A DNA stretch of 35,857 nucleotides, taken from positions 1 through 35,857 of the forward strand of contig JAFWGJ010000086.1 in the NCBI GenBank assembly GCA_017512405.1, read 5' to 3'. Below, piece by piece: positions 8,792-17,308 of this stretch (position 1 is its first letter; every line of letters begins with the position of its first letter). The stretch is from a bacterium (GTDB taxonomy: Bacteria; Cyanobacteriota; Vampirovibrionia; Gastranaerophilales; Gastranaerophilaceae). The translations under genes and the position numbers were made by a program. A model generated the notes under the pieces. It worked only from the letters and a program-made list of their open reading frames with translations. It was not told where the DNA came from and ran no database searches.

Positions 8792-9553
8792 TTAGGATGC
8801 CGCCGCAAAACCTTCTACGAGTGATTTTATTATTAAATACCAGCCATCAACCATTACAAACATAATTAGTTTAAACGGCAAGGCTATTGTCGTAGGAGGT
8901 AAAAACATCATCCCCATTGAAACCAATACACTTGATATTACAATATCTATTACCAAAAAAGGTAAAAATATTACAAAACCAATTTTAAAAGCTGTATTTA
9001 TTTCACTTACAATAAACGATGGTATTAAAACATAAGTCGGAACATCATCAATAGTCTTTGGTTTTTCGACTTTTGCCATTTTTATAAACAAAGCAAGCTG
9101 TTTTTCATCTGTTTGTGCAAACATAAAAGCTCTTACAGGTTTCAACCCCAAATCAAGCGCTCTTTGTTGAGTAATTTGATTATTCATATACGGCTGTAAA
9201 GCCGTTGTGTTAATTTTATTAATTGTCGGAGCCATTACAAAGAAAGTTAAAATCAGCGCTAAACTTATTAAAACTTGGTTTGGAGGTAATGAGCCTGCCC
9301 CCAAAGCTTGACGTGTAAGTGCAAGCACTATAACTATTCTTACAAAAGCTGTTGTCATTATGATTATACTTGGTGCTAATGTTAAAATAGTCAACCATAT
9401 TAGAATCTGTATTCCATTTGAAAAATCCTGAGGTGTATTTGCCTGCTGCATTCCAATATTTATATTAGGAAAAGATAATGCTGCACTTGCGCTTTGCATA
9501 GAAACAAAAAATGCAAACACAACAAAAATAAACTTATCTGATATTTTTTTCAT
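8792..9553 (-). CDS. fliP: Flagellar export gate protein FliP
   Basis: A 253-residue protein with a cleavable signal peptide (about residues 1-24, ending SASA), normal for FliP. Four transmembrane helices follow. Conserved FliP stretches are visible: FVRIVIVLALTRQALG, then PPNQVLISLALILTFF, and near the end DIVISSVLVSMGMMFLPP. It is the first gene of the fliPQR-flhBA order and is divergent from the glycosyltransferase gene, so the operon promoter should lie in 9554-9666. A GGGACGGA run just before the ATG can serve as ribosome-binding site. Confidence 0.97.
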   Translation of the reverse strand: MKKISDKFIFVVFAFFVSMQSASAALSFPNINIGMQQANTPQDFSNGIQILIWLTILTLAPSIIIMTTAFVRIVIVLALTRQALGAGSLPPNQVLISLALILTFFVMAPTINKINTTALQPYMNNQITQQRALDLGLKPVRAFMFAQTDEKQLALFIKMAKVEKPKTIDDVPTYVLIPSFIVSEINTAFKIGFVIFLPFLVIDIVISSVLVSMGMMFLPPTTIALPFKLIMFVMVDGWYLIIKSLVEGFAAAS

Positions 9554-9588
9554 TCCGTCCCATTTCTATTTTGTGATAGTTCCCCGCA

Positions 9589-9602
9589 TACATTGTAATG
9601 TA
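9589..9602 (-). promoter_or_regulatory. Candidate flagellar operon control site: inverted repeat over a TACAAT box
   Basis: TACATT-GT-AATGTA is an inverted repeat upstream of fliP. Read on the minus strand it contains TACAAT, a good -10 hexamer, but no convincing -35 is found at the right spacing. I see no sigma-28 (GCCGATAA) or sigma-54 (TGGCAC-N5-TTGC) element in 9554-9666, so the promoter may need an activator. Confidence 0.3.
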
Positions 9603-9651
9603 CATTTTAAAACTAGGCTAATTCTTAACTTTTTTTAATATCAATTTTTTA

Positions 9652-9660
9652 TGATAAAAT
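9652..9660 (+). promoter_or_regulatory. Extended -10 promoter TGATAAAAT; probable leaderless start
   Basis: TG-A-TAAAAT (-10 hexamer 9655-9660) ends six bases before the glycosyltransferase ATG. Transcription should therefore start at or next to the ATG. No ribosome-binding site lies between, which agrees with a leaderless mRNA. The -35 region is only T-rich. Confidence 0.5.
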
Positions 9661-9666
9661 TTTTTT

Positions 9667-10722
9667 ATGAAAATTCTTTTTATAACAGATTTATATCCTG
9701 TTTCAGATAAAGAAACAAAAACTCCAAAAACATTATATACTTTCGTTAAAGAATGGGAAAAATCAGGACACGAAGTTCACATATTAAAGCCTAATTTCCT
9801 GTTAAATTCTTTCCTGCGTAATAAACCATTTTATAAAACAGGTCAATATAATGATGTTTATAATGTAAACTACGTAACACCTTTTTTATTTAACGTAACA
9901 AAAAAATTACCTGAATTAGATTATGATGTAATTGTTTCACATATGCCATCAGGTATTATTTTTTCAAATAAATTACAGGGCAAAAAAATTTGTGCCGTCC
10001 ATGTTTCGGATTTGGAAGTTTTAACAAACCCGATTTATTCAATATATTTCAAAAAACAAATGCTTATGGCTTATAAAAATGCTTGTGGTATTGCTTGCAG
10101 GAGCCAAGTTCTAAAAAATAAATTTTTAAAACTTTTTCCGCAATATGAAAGTAAAACTTTTTTATGTGAAAGCGGTATAGACTTTGAACCACAGCTAAAA
10201 ACAACTTGTGAGAAAAAAACTATAATAACCTGCGCAAACCTAATTCCACGCAAAAATATTGATAAACTTATACTTGCATTGAATAACATGCCTGAAATAG
10301 CTCTTACTGTTATAGGAAGCGGAAAAGAATATAATAAATTAAAAGGGATTGCCGGTAAAAATGTGTATTTTACAGGTCATTTAGAACATTCGGAAGTAAT
10401 CGCCAAAATGAAAAAATCTGACATTTTTATTTTACCAAGCGAGAATGAAACCTTCGGAATGGTTTATTTAGAGGCAATGGCAAGTGGTTGTGTAACAGTT
10501 GGTGTAAAAAATGACGGCATCGACGGAATTATAAAAGACGGAGATAATGGCTTTTTAATAAAACCTACACCAAAAGATATCGAGGCAGTTATACAAAAAA
10601 TTAAAACAATGCAGGATAATGAATTAAAAACGATATTACAAAATTGTTACAATACTGTTAATTGCTATAAATCAGCGGATTGTGCCGACAGATATTTAAA
10701 AAACATTTTTAAATTTATATAA
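9667..10722 (+). CDS. GT-B glycosyltransferase, family 4 (GT4) type
   Basis: A 351-residue protein with two Rossmann-like halves. The N-terminal acceptor half begins KILFITDLYPVSD, with a glycine-poor form of the usual loop. The C-terminal nucleotide-sugar half has LIPRKNIDKLI and the E-x7-E-type motif SENETFGMVYLEAMASG, characteristic of retaining GT4 enzymes. It probably transfers a hexose onto a lipid- or polysaccharide-linked acceptor at the cytoplasmic face of the membrane; donor and acceptor cannot be read from sequence. It is divergent from fliP and single, with its own promoter overlapping the start. Confidence 0.88.
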   Translation: MKILFITDLYPVSDKETKTPKTLYTFVKEWEKSGHEVHILKPNFLLNSFLRNKPFYKTGQYNDVYNVNYVTPFLFNVTKKLPELDYDVIVSHMPSGIIFSNKLQGKKICAVHVSDLEVLTNPIYSIYFKKQMLMAYKNACGIACRSQVLKNKFLKLFPQYESKTFLCESGIDFEPQLKTTCEKKTIITCANLIPRKNIDKLILALNNMPEIALTVIGSGKEYNKLKGIAGKNVYFTGHLEHSEVIAKMKKSDIFILPSENETFGMVYLEAMASGCVTVGVKNDGIDGIIKDGDNGFLIKPTPKDIEAVIQKIKTMQDNELKTILQNCYNTVNCYKSADCADRYLKNIFKFI

Positions 10723-10727
10723 AGGTT

Positions 10728-10763
10728 TTAAAATAGCAGGCATATTTTTGCTATAATTATAGC
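10728..10763 (+). promoter_or_regulatory. agcS promoter with a 14-bp palindrome over the -10 box
   Basis: TTAAAA (10728-10733), 18 bases, then TATAAT (10752-10757) preceded by TGC, giving an extended -10. The perfect palindrome GCTATAATTATAGC (10750-10763) covers the -10 box and the expected start site, where a repressor would block polymerase. The promoter is well supported; the operator role is inferred. Confidence 0.6.
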
Positions 10764-10809
10764 ATACAGACATTTTATGACTGTTATTTTACAGGAAGTT
10801 AGGATTTTA

Positions 10810-12348
10810 ATGTATAAATTAATAATATCCATATTAGTGTTATTTTTTGCATTACCGCAGAAATGCTATGCATTTAATTTAGATGCAACATTGGATAGAT
10901 ATGTTGCACCTGTTGCAGATAAAATAGCAAGCTGGATATTTTTTCCTATATCGATTTCCGGAACAGATGTTCCGATAATTATTTTCTGGATATTATTTGC
11001 AGGGATATTTTTTACGGTATATTTGCGTGGAATTGCAATTTGGGGCTTCAAACATGCATTTGATATATTAAGAAAACCTGCTGAAAAAAGTGGAGAAAAT
11101 GGAGAAGTTTCTTCATTTCAAGCATTAGCAACAGCATTATCCGGTACAATTGGTTTAGGTAGTATTGCAGGCGTGGCAATTGCGATTTCGTTAGGAGGCC
11201 CTGGAGCTGCATTTTGGATTTTTATCGGTTCTATTTTCGGAATGTCTTTAAAATTTGTAGAAGCTTCCTTAGCTGTAAAATACAGAAGATTTAACCTTGA
11301 CGGTTCGATATCAGGCGGCCCGATGCACTATATGGCACACGGTTTAACAAGAAAAAAATTAAGATGGTTAGGTCAGCCATTGTCTGTAATATTTGCTTGG
11401 TTATGTATCTGCGGTGGTATAACCGGAGGTAATATGATTCAAATAAATCAGGCAACTCAGCAAATTGTTAATATTACAGGCGGAGAAAACAGTATTTTAT
11501 ACGGTCAAAACTGGATTATAGGTGTTACTGTTTCTGCCATTGTCGCATTAATTATTGTAGGTGGAATTAAAGGTATAGCAAAAGTTACAGAAAAAGTTGT
11601 ACCTTTTATGTGTGGCTTGTATATTGTTTCAGGATTAATAGTTATCCTGGCAAATTTTGTTTTAATACCACACGCTCTTGCAATAATAGTAAAACAAGCC
11701 TTTTTCCCTGAGGCTGTTGCTGGCGGCATTTTCGGAACAATAATTATGGGGTTAAGACGTTCTGTTCAATGTAATGAGGCAGGTACAGGTTCAGCTCCAA
11801 TCGCTTATGCTACGGTTAAAACCAATGAGCCTTTATCACAGGGTTTTGTTTCATTAATCGAACCGTTTTTAACAGGTTTATTATGCTTATTAACAGCATT
11901 TGTTATCACTATAACAAACAACTACCACGTTGAAAGCGGAGGAATTTCAGGTATTCAAATGACTTCAACGGCATTTTCTTCCGTTATTTCATTCTTCCCA
12001 TACATATTGGCAGTTGTAGTTGTTTTATTTGGTTTATCTACATTAATTTCTTGGGCTTATTACGGTCAAAAAGCTTGGAATTTCTTGTTTGGTGAAGGTT
12101 ACAAAAGAACTTTAATCTTCCAAATTACATATTGCTGCTTTATAATTATCGGTTCAGTTATGAACTTACGTTCTGTAATCAACATTACAGATGCAATGAT
12201 GATTTCAATGTCTGTACCTAATATTATTACCATGTATATTTTGGCACCGGAAATTAAGCGTGATTTATGTGAATACGCAAGACGTCATAACGTTGCGGTT
12301 GCATTCAATAAACATTGGTTTAAATCACTGGAAAAAGAAGAAATTTAG
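10810..12348 (+). CDS. Sodium:alanine/glycine symporter, AGCS family
   Basis: A 512-residue membrane protein. The N-terminus looks like a signal sequence or first helix, followed by an amphipathic stretch, then about 11 transmembrane helices. Family landmarks are GTIGLGSIAGVAIAISLGGP, GGPMHYM and RRSVQCNEAGTGSAPIA. AGCS proteins import alanine or glycine with Na+ or H+. I start at 10810, where an AGGA site sits five bases upstream, rather than at the ATG at 10777, which has no ribosome-binding site. The 3' end overlaps the convergent HD-GYP gene by four bases. Substrate preference between alanine and glycine is not determinable here. Confidence 0.92.
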   Translation: MYKLIISILVLFFALPQKCYAFNLDATLDRYVAPVADKIASWIFFPISISGTDVPIIIFWILFAGIFFTVYLRGIAIWGFKHAFDILRKPAEKSGENGEVSSFQALATALSGTIGLGSIAGVAIAISLGGPGAAFWIFIGSIFGMSLKFVEASLAVKYRRFNLDGSISGGPMHYMAHGLTRKKLRWLGQPLSVIFAWLCICGGITGGNMIQINQATQQIVNITGGENSILYGQNWIIGVTVSAIVALIIVGGIKGIAKVTEKVVPFMCGLYIVSGLIVILANFVLIPHALAIIVKQAFFPEAVAGGIFGTIIMGLRRSVQCNEAGTGSAPIAYATVKTNEPLSQGFVSLIEPFLTGLLCLLTAFVITITNNYHVESGGISGIQMTSTAFSSVISFFPYILAVVVVLFGLSTLISWAYYGQKAWNFLFGEGYKRTLIFQITYCCFIIIGSVMNLRSVINITDAMMISMSVPNIITMYILAPEIKRDLCEYARRHNVAVAFNKHWFKSLEKEEI

Positions 12349-13361
12349 TCAGGCAATTCATCCCAAATTTTTTCAAATTCGTGATGCACTTTTTTAAGTG
12401 CTTTAACAATTAAATAATCGAATTGTAGTTCTCTGCCGCCTTTAATAACTTCAAAGCTTTTTTCATGAGAAAGCGAATCATGATAAGGTTTTTGACATCT
12501 TAGAGCATCGTAAACGTCAGCAACAGCCATTATTCTGGCTTCTAACGGTATTTCCGATTTTTTTAGTCCCTCAGGATAACCAAGACCATCATATCTTTCG
12601 TGATGAAATTTTGCAATATTCATTGCCATTTTTATAAATTCATTACCGTTAAATTGCTCATAAACATCTTTAAGCATTTGATAGCCAATTATTGTATGTT
12701 GTTTCATTTGCTCAAATTCTTCATCTGTAAGCTTGTCGGGTTTTAAAACTATTTCATCCGATATACCAACCTTGCCTATATCATGGAGAGGTGAAGCAAG
12801 TTCTATATTTTTAATAAAATCTTTCGTAATATTTTGTTTATAAACAGGCTTTGTAAGTTCTTTTGCCAAAGTAACACAATATCTTTTAATTCTTTCCAAA
12901 TGTTTTCCCGAGTCATCATCTTTTGATTGAGCAGATTTTGCAAGCGAAAAAATATGTTCAATCTGAGAATCCGTAATTTTATGAACCTCAGAATCATCTT
13001 CAATATTTTTTAATTGCAATTGAGCCTTTACATGGTTAACAACATCAGCAGGTTTAAAAGGTGCCGAGATATAATCACTTGCACCTGCTGCAAAGGCTTT
13101 AACAATATCGTCTGTTTTTGAATCACGTGAAATTAAAATTATAGGAATATTTTTATAATCATCAATATCTTTTATGGCTTTACAAGTTTCATATCCGCTT
13201 TCGTCAGTTGTATCAATAACAACCAAATCAATAAGAGTAGACATTTTATCAATTGCACTTTCTAAAGAATCAGCTGTTTTTGTTTCATAACCGTCTTTTG
13301 ATAAAATCATTGATAAAATTTTCAAATTTGTTGCATTATTATCGACAACTAAAATCTTCAT
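12345..13361 (-). CDS. Response regulator with HD-GYP c-di-GMP phosphodiesterase domain
   Basis: A 338-residue two-domain protein. Residues 1-120 are a receiver with D50 as the likely phospho-acceptor; the acidic pair is D7-N8 rather than Asp-Asp. Residues about 140-335 are an HD-GYP domain with H193-D194 (PLHDIGKVGISD), H222, H253-H254 (FHHERYDGLGYPEG) and the GYP triplet at 261-263. Metal ligands and GYP are intact, so it should hydrolyse c-di-GMP. Its plausible counterpart here is the PilZ receptor in the flagellar operon. ATG 13361 is chosen over the TTG one codon earlier: AGGG lies about seven bases upstream. No kinase partner is adjacent. Confidence 0.92.
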   Translation of the reverse strand: MKILVVDNNATNLKILSMILSKDGYETKTADSLESAIDKMSTLIDLVVIDTTDESGYETCKAIKDIDDYKNIPIILISRDSKTDDIVKAFAAGASDYISAPFKPADVVNHVKAQLQLKNIEDDSEVHKITDSQIEHIFSLAKSAQSKDDDSGKHLERIKRYCVTLAKELTKPVYKQNITKDFIKNIELASPLHDIGKVGISDEIVLKPDKLTDEEFEQMKQHTIIGYQMLKDVYEQFNGNEFIKMAMNIAKFHHERYDGLGYPEGLKKSEIPLEARIMAVADVYDALRCQKPYHDSLSHEKSFEVIKGGRELQFDYLIVKALKKVHHEFEKIWDELPD

Positions 13362-13378
13362 CAAAATCCCTTTATTTA

Positions 13379-13387
13379 TGATATAAT
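13379..13387 (+). promoter_or_regulatory. Extended -10 promoter TGATATAAT for the ACT-domain gene
   Basis: TG-A-TATAAT (hexamer 13382-13387) lies 36 bases upstream of the ACT-domain start, in the 62-base gap between divergent genes. The -35 region is poor, as expected when a TGn extension is present. The same motif occurs upstream of the aldolase gene at 31452-31460. Confidence 0.6.
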
Positions 13388-13423
13388 TTTAGCATAAGGT
13401 AAATATTTAAACAAGGTAAATTT

Positions 13424-13702
13424 ATGGATGAACAAAAAATTATAGTTACACTATCGGGCAAAGACCAAGTTGGAATAGTAATGAAAATTACGACTGTACT
13501 TGCTGAATACGGAGTTAACATCGAAGATATTAAACAAACACTTATGCAAGGTCAATTTGTAATGTTTTTGCTTGGTGATATCTCAAATTCTAAAAACACA
13601 TTTAAGGAAATAAAACAGGCACTTCTTGATAAAGCCGAAGAAATGGGTATGGAAATTTGGATTCAGAAAAAAGAAATTTTTGACAAAATGCATAATATAT
13701 AA
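13424..13702 (+). CDS. ACT-domain protein, UPF0237 family
   Basis: A 92-residue protein with an ACT-type beta-alpha-beta fold: KIIVTLSGKDQVGIVMKIT then VLAEYGVNIEDIKQTLMQGQF. The GKDxxGIV pattern and 90-residue length match the UPF0237 ACT proteins, which are thought to sense small molecules such as amino acids; the actual ligand is unknown. An AAGG site lies about seven bases before the ATG. It is a single-gene unit ended by a strong terminator. Confidence 0.88.
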   Translation: MDEQKIIVTLSGKDQVGIVMKITTVLAEYGVNIEDIKQTLMQGQFVMFLLGDISNSKNTFKEIKQALLDKAEEMGMEIWIQKKEIFDKMHNI

Positions 13703-13712
13703 TGGCAGAAAT

Positions 13713-13741
13713 AAAAAGAAGGTCTGATTGACCTTCTTTTT
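13713..13741. terminator. Bidirectional intrinsic terminator
   Basis: A perfect 12-base-pair stem (13713-13724 with 13730-13741, core AAGAAGGTC/GACCTTCTT) closes a five-base loop and has T runs on both strands. It can end the ACT-domain transcript rightward and the EF-hand transcript leftward. Confidence 0.9.
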
Positions 13742-13772
13742 TATTATATATGTTGTTATAACAAATTATTGT

Positions 13773-14177
13773 TTACTTTCCTTCTGCTTTTGCTTGTTCT
13801 TTTGCTTCTTTACGCATAGCATTAAGTTCTTCTCTTGCTTGACCCCATTCTGATGATTTATCACGTTTTGAGCCTTCAAGTTTGCCGTTTCCATCTGCAT
13901 CATATTGTCCGACAAATTCCTTAATCATAGCCATTTCTTGTGCATCAATTTTTTTATTTTTATCAATGTCAAACATCTTAACATCTTTTTTTCTTAAACC
14001 TGTTTCTTTCATAACTTCTTTATAAGTTTTATCTTCGAAAACAGATTGCTCTTCCGGTGCTTGCTGTTGTTGTTGAGGTGAAACCTGCATAGGATATTGG
14101 TACACAGGAAGTTGCGGAAGAGGAGGAAGTTGCATACCTTGTGGATATGGAATATTTCCGTTTGTAGAATCTGTCAT
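13773..14177 (-). CDS. EF-hand calcium-binding protein with Pro/Gln-rich N-terminus
   Basis: A 134-residue protein. Residues about 10-45 are rich in Pro and Gln (including PQQQQQAPEEQ), probably unstructured. Two EF-hand-like loops follow: DIDKNKKIDAQE, with all canonical ligand positions (D1, D3, N5, D9, E12), and DADGNGKLEGSK, where position 12 is Lys, so the second site is probably weak. The C-terminus is charged and helical. No signal peptide is visible. I use ATG 14177 with AGG five bases upstream, not the GTG two codons earlier. A role in calcium binding or protein-protein contact is inferred. Confidence 0.75.
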   Translation of the reverse strand: MTDSTNGNIPYPQGMQLPPLPQLPVYQYPMQVSPQQQQQAPEEQSVFEDKTYKEVMKETGLRKKDVKMFDIDKNKKIDAQEMAMIKEFVGQYDADGNGKLEGSKRDKSSEWGQAREELNAMRKEAKEQAKAEGK

Positions 14178-14242
14178 AAACACCTGCTTTCTTTATTTAT
14201 ATAAAAATGTTTTTGAAATAAATAATGCTAAATAAATTAATA

Positions 14243-15385
14243 TTATTTATTTAACCATTCAATAGCTGTTTTTGTACCTATACCGACTTCAAATTTGTAG
14301 CCTAATCTTGCCAAAACCGTTTCAAGAGATGCCACCGCTGTTAGTAAATCTCTGTCTGATACAAAACCTAATGTTCCCATTCTGAATATTTTGTCTTTCA
14401 AATCATTTTGACCGTTCGCAACAACAATATCAAAATCTTTAGTTAAATGACTTCTTATATCAGGAACTGAAATACCCTCAGGAGGTATAACAGATGTTAT
14501 TGAATAGCTTGCATTCTTATCATCTTTAACAAGTAATTCCAATCCCATAGCTCTGAGAGAATGTCTTAAACCCAGAGCTAGTCTTTCGTGACGAGCAAAA
14601 ATATTTTCTAATCCTTCTTTTTTAATCATTCTCAAAGCCTCTTGAAGTGCAAAAATTAAATTTACAGCTGCTGTGTAAGGAGTTGAATTTTCTCTTACTG
14701 ATTTTCTGTGAGCATCCCAACTAAAATAAAAACTTGGATGTTTACATTCTTCGTGAACTTTCCATGCTCTTTCATTAGCGGTTAAAAATGCAAGTCCAGG
14801 AGGTATCATAAAACCTTTTTGAGAACCTGAAACCAAAACATCAATACCCCATTCATCAGGTTTAACATCCATTGCACTAACACTTGTAACACCATCAACA
14901 ACAGAAATTGCACCCGCATCACGAATTATTTGGCAAAGAGTTTTAACATCATTTTTTGCACCTGTTGAAGTTTCCGAATGAGTTAATGTTACAATTTTAT
15001 ATTTCTTTTCTGCTAATTTCTTTTTAACATCTTCAGGGTTAATTACTTCACCTGGGTTAACTGTAATTTTATCAACATTTGCACCATATCCGGCAGCAAT
15101 TTTTGCCCAACGGTTTCCAAAATTACCCAAAACTAGTGATAAAACATCATCGCCTTCATTTACCAAGTTTGAAATTGCTGCATCCATTGCACCTGTACCG
15201 CTTGATGCAAACATAAATACATCATTTTCTGTTTGGAAAACATATTTTAAATTTGTATAAACTTCTTCTAAAACGCTTGAAAACTCACTACTTCTGTGTC
15301 CTATCGGATGTTTTGCCATTGCAAGTAATACACTTTCAGGAACAGGAGTTGGTCCCGGAATCATTAAAAAATTCTTATCTTTCAT
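14243..15385 (-). CDS. Class V aminotransferase, alanine-glyoxylate/serine-pyruvate type
   Basis: A 380-residue PLP enzyme. It starts LMIPGPTPVPESVLLAM, typical of this subgroup, with SSGTGAMDAA at about 61-70 for phosphate contact, VVDGVTS near 162-168 for the pyridine nitrogen Asp, and the Schiff-base lysine K190 in VSGSQKG. Relatives interconvert glyoxylate, alanine, serine and hydroxypyruvate. glyA, whose product interconverts serine and glycine, lies at 17998, so glycine/serine metabolism is plausible. The ATG has a strong GGAGG site upstream and a good sigma-70 promoter at 15418-15446. Confidence 0.9.
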   Translation of the reverse strand: MKDKNFLMIPGPTPVPESVLLAMAKHPIGHRSSEFSSVLEEVYTNLKYVFQTENDVFMFASSGTGAMDAAISNLVNEGDDVLSLVLGNFGNRWAKIAAGYGANVDKITVNPGEVINPEDVKKKLAEKKYKIVTLTHSETSTGAKNDVKTLCQIIRDAGAISVVDGVTSVSAMDVKPDEWGIDVLVSGSQKGFMIPPGLAFLTANERAWKVHEECKHPSFYFSWDAHRKSVRENSTPYTAAVNLIFALQEALRMIKKEGLENIFARHERLALGLRHSLRAMGLELLVKDDKNASYSITSVIPPEGISVPDIRSHLTKDFDIVVANGQNDLKDKIFRMGTLGFVSDRDLLTAVASLETVLARLGYKFEVGIGTKTAIEWLNK

Positions 15386-15400
15386 ATTATATCCTCCGAA

Positions 15401-15446
15401 TTTCTATTCTCATAGAAATCCTACAATGATAAAAAAACTTTGTCAA
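15401..15446 (-). promoter_or_regulatory. Aminotransferase promoter and 5' leader hairpin
   Basis: On the minus strand TTGACA (15441-15446), 17 bases, TAGGAT (15418-15423). The predicted transcript begins at about 15411. A TTTCTAT/ATAGAAA hairpin (15401-15418) lies at the predicted 5' end and ends a few bases before the GGAGG ribosome-binding site. It could stabilise the 5' end or modulate initiation; this is inference. Confidence 0.65.
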
Positions 15447-15471
15447 TAAAAAAAGGGCAGCTAAGCTGCCC
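15446..15471 (-). terminator. Intrinsic terminator of the TPR gene
   Basis: GGGCAGC-TAA-GCTGCCC (15455-15471) followed on the minus strand by nine T. It begins 15 bases after the TPR stop codon. The T run overlaps the -35 box of the next promoter, so the two units are packed end to end. Confidence 0.92.
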
Positions 15472-15485
15472 GAGAATTTGAGAAT

Positions 15486-17138
15486 TTATAATTCAAATAG
15501 CGAGTGTAATCTTTCTGTTATATCCGATGGCGGTAAATCTTCGGTTAAACTATTCATATCTAATGCCATCTGATAATATTGTGCAGCCTGAGTTTTATCA
15601 CCAAGCATTTCATTTGCACGTCCTGCATTAAAATAAGCTAATGTATAAGACGGATTAATTTCCAATGCTCTTACAAAGAACGGTAAAGCATCTGATGCGC
15701 ATCCTAAACCATCTAAATATATTACGCCCAAATTATTTTGTGCTATATCGAAATTCGGATTTAAGTCAATTGACTTATGCAATGCAACCATTGCTTCCTC
15801 TATCATATCATTTTCCCACAAAGCTAAACCCGCTTTGGAATATGCTCTGAAATTATCAGGTTCACAAGATATAGCATCACAATATGCTCTAATTGCATTT
15901 TCTACGTCGCCTTTTGCCATTAATGCATCACCGAGTGATAATTTTATCGCATAATTTTTTGGATCAGCATCTATACCTATATGATATTTTTCTATTGCAA
16001 GTTCAAAATTACCGTAAATTTCAGCATATAAAGAGCCCAGAGCATGGCATACCATTGATGTCCATTCATTGTCAGGATTTATACTAATTGCCATATTATA
16101 ATGGTTAATCGCATCTTCGTATAATTCAGCTTTCAAATAGGCAAAAGCTAATGAATTGTGATAAAAAGGATTTGTCTTTTCCTGTTCAAGTGCCAGTTTA
16201 AATGCACTTACAGAATTAATTTTATCTTCTTTCTTTAAATACAAATGTCCTAATTCGTAATATATAATACCGCTTTTTTCGGGTTTTAAAGCTAATAACT
16301 CGGTATAATAATCTATTGTATCATCCACCATTTCAGGAAAATAAGTTTGAGTCAGTGAAGCTAATTTCATCAAATTAATATCATTTTTAGGATTAGCATC
16401 ATATGATGTTTTAAATGCTTCATAAGCTTTTACATTATCCTTTGTTTTTACGCAAATATCACCTATTTTTGTATAAAAAATATCTTTATGACCTGTTTTT
16501 TTTGCAGCAATTTCATATAAACTTTTTGCAGCTTTTAACATTTTAAATTTTTCAAGAAAATTACCTGCTTTTTCATATCCAATAACTGAAATATCATCTT
16601 TCATAGAATGAGTAAGAATTTTCAAAGAAGGTATATCGTATGAAAGCATTACAGAACCTGAAATAAAATAATACAAAAAGCTTAATAAATCCTTAAAGGA
16701 AGCTTTTTTAGCACTTAAACGTTTTAAAATAGACAATGCTAACATCATACGAGGTCTTGCTGATTTAAAACCTGCTAAATTAATAGCTTTTTTAAACTCG
16801 ACTTCTGCTGCTTCGTAATTATCTGCCAATTTATTAAAATAACCTTTGTAAATGCAAGCATTAGCACATTTTGGTGAAAATTGCAATGCAGTATCACATT
16901 GTTCAATTGCCGTATTGACATCAATTTCACCTTTTTCCCACATCAAAAATGCTAAACGATAATAAGCCTCCGGTAACTCAGGATTATGCATTGATGCACT
17001 TACATAATTTTCAATAGCCTCTTTAAAATCCTCTTCTTGTTGCTTCATTATATATCTTTGATGTGCTTTTCGTGCATTTTCTAAATTTTCTAATGCTAAT
17101 TCCATTTCGTCTTTTGATGCAGATAGTTGCTCTAACAT
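15486..17138 (-). CDS. Tetratricopeptide-repeat protein
   Basis: A 550-residue protein made almost entirely of TPR helices, at least ten repeats. Clear ones contain PELPEAYYRLAFLMWEKGE, then NPDNEWTSMVCHALGSLYAE, then PNFDIAQNNLGVIYLDG and NPSYTLAYFNAGRANEMLGD. A non-repeat hydrophobic segment lies near residues 140-170. No signal peptide is visible. TPR arrays act as protein-binding scaffolds; the partner is not indicated. AAGGAG lies 11 bases before the ATG, a rather long spacing. It is transcribed alone and ends at a strong terminator. Confidence 0.88.
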   Translation of the reverse strand: MLEQLSASKDEMELALENLENARKAHQRYIMKQQEEDFKEAIENYVSASMHNPELPEAYYRLAFLMWEKGEIDVNTAIEQCDTALQFSPKCANACIYKGYFNKLADNYEAAEVEFKKAINLAGFKSARPRMMLALSILKRLSAKKASFKDLLSFLYYFISGSVMLSYDIPSLKILTHSMKDDISVIGYEKAGNFLEKFKMLKAAKSLYEIAAKKTGHKDIFYTKIGDICVKTKDNVKAYEAFKTSYDANPKNDINLMKLASLTQTYFPEMVDDTIDYYTELLALKPEKSGIIYYELGHLYLKKEDKINSVSAFKLALEQEKTNPFYHNSLAFAYLKAELYEDAINHYNMAISINPDNEWTSMVCHALGSLYAEIYGNFELAIEKYHIGIDADPKNYAIKLSLGDALMAKGDVENAIRAYCDAISCEPDNFRAYSKAGLALWENDMIEEAMVALHKSIDLNPNFDIAQNNLGVIYLDGLGCASDALPFFVRALEINPSYTLAYFNAGRANEMLGDKTQAAQYYQMALDMNSLTEDLPPSDITERLHSLFEL

Positions 17139-17245
17139 TTTAAATTTTTCTCCTTGTGCTACAAAAAATTGTTCGACTGCAAAAAAAACAGAATTAAATT
17201 ATCCAAATAAAATTCATCTGTATAGACTAATTTCAAATTTTAATC

Positions 17246-17274
17246 TTGTTTGAAAAATACTATCATGGTAATAT
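17246..17274 (+). promoter_or_regulatory. Promoter of the LysM gene
   Basis: TTGTTT (17246-17251), 17 bases, TAATAT (17269-17274), with TG one base before the -10 hexamer (extended -10). It gives a leader of about 28 bases containing an AGAGGA ribosome-binding site before the ATG at 17309. Confidence 0.65.
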
Positions 17275-17308
17275 ATTTAAAGATTGATAATCAGACTAAG
17301 AGGATAAT

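Noticed and set aside
9554-9666. Sigma-28 or sigma-54 promoter for the flagellar operon
   Set aside because: No GCCGATAA or TGGCAC-N5-TTGC element could be found in the divergent gap.
14186-14242. AT-rich stem (AAATAA/TTATTT) after the aminotransferase gene
   Set aside because: All A-T pairs and imperfect; too weak to call a terminator.
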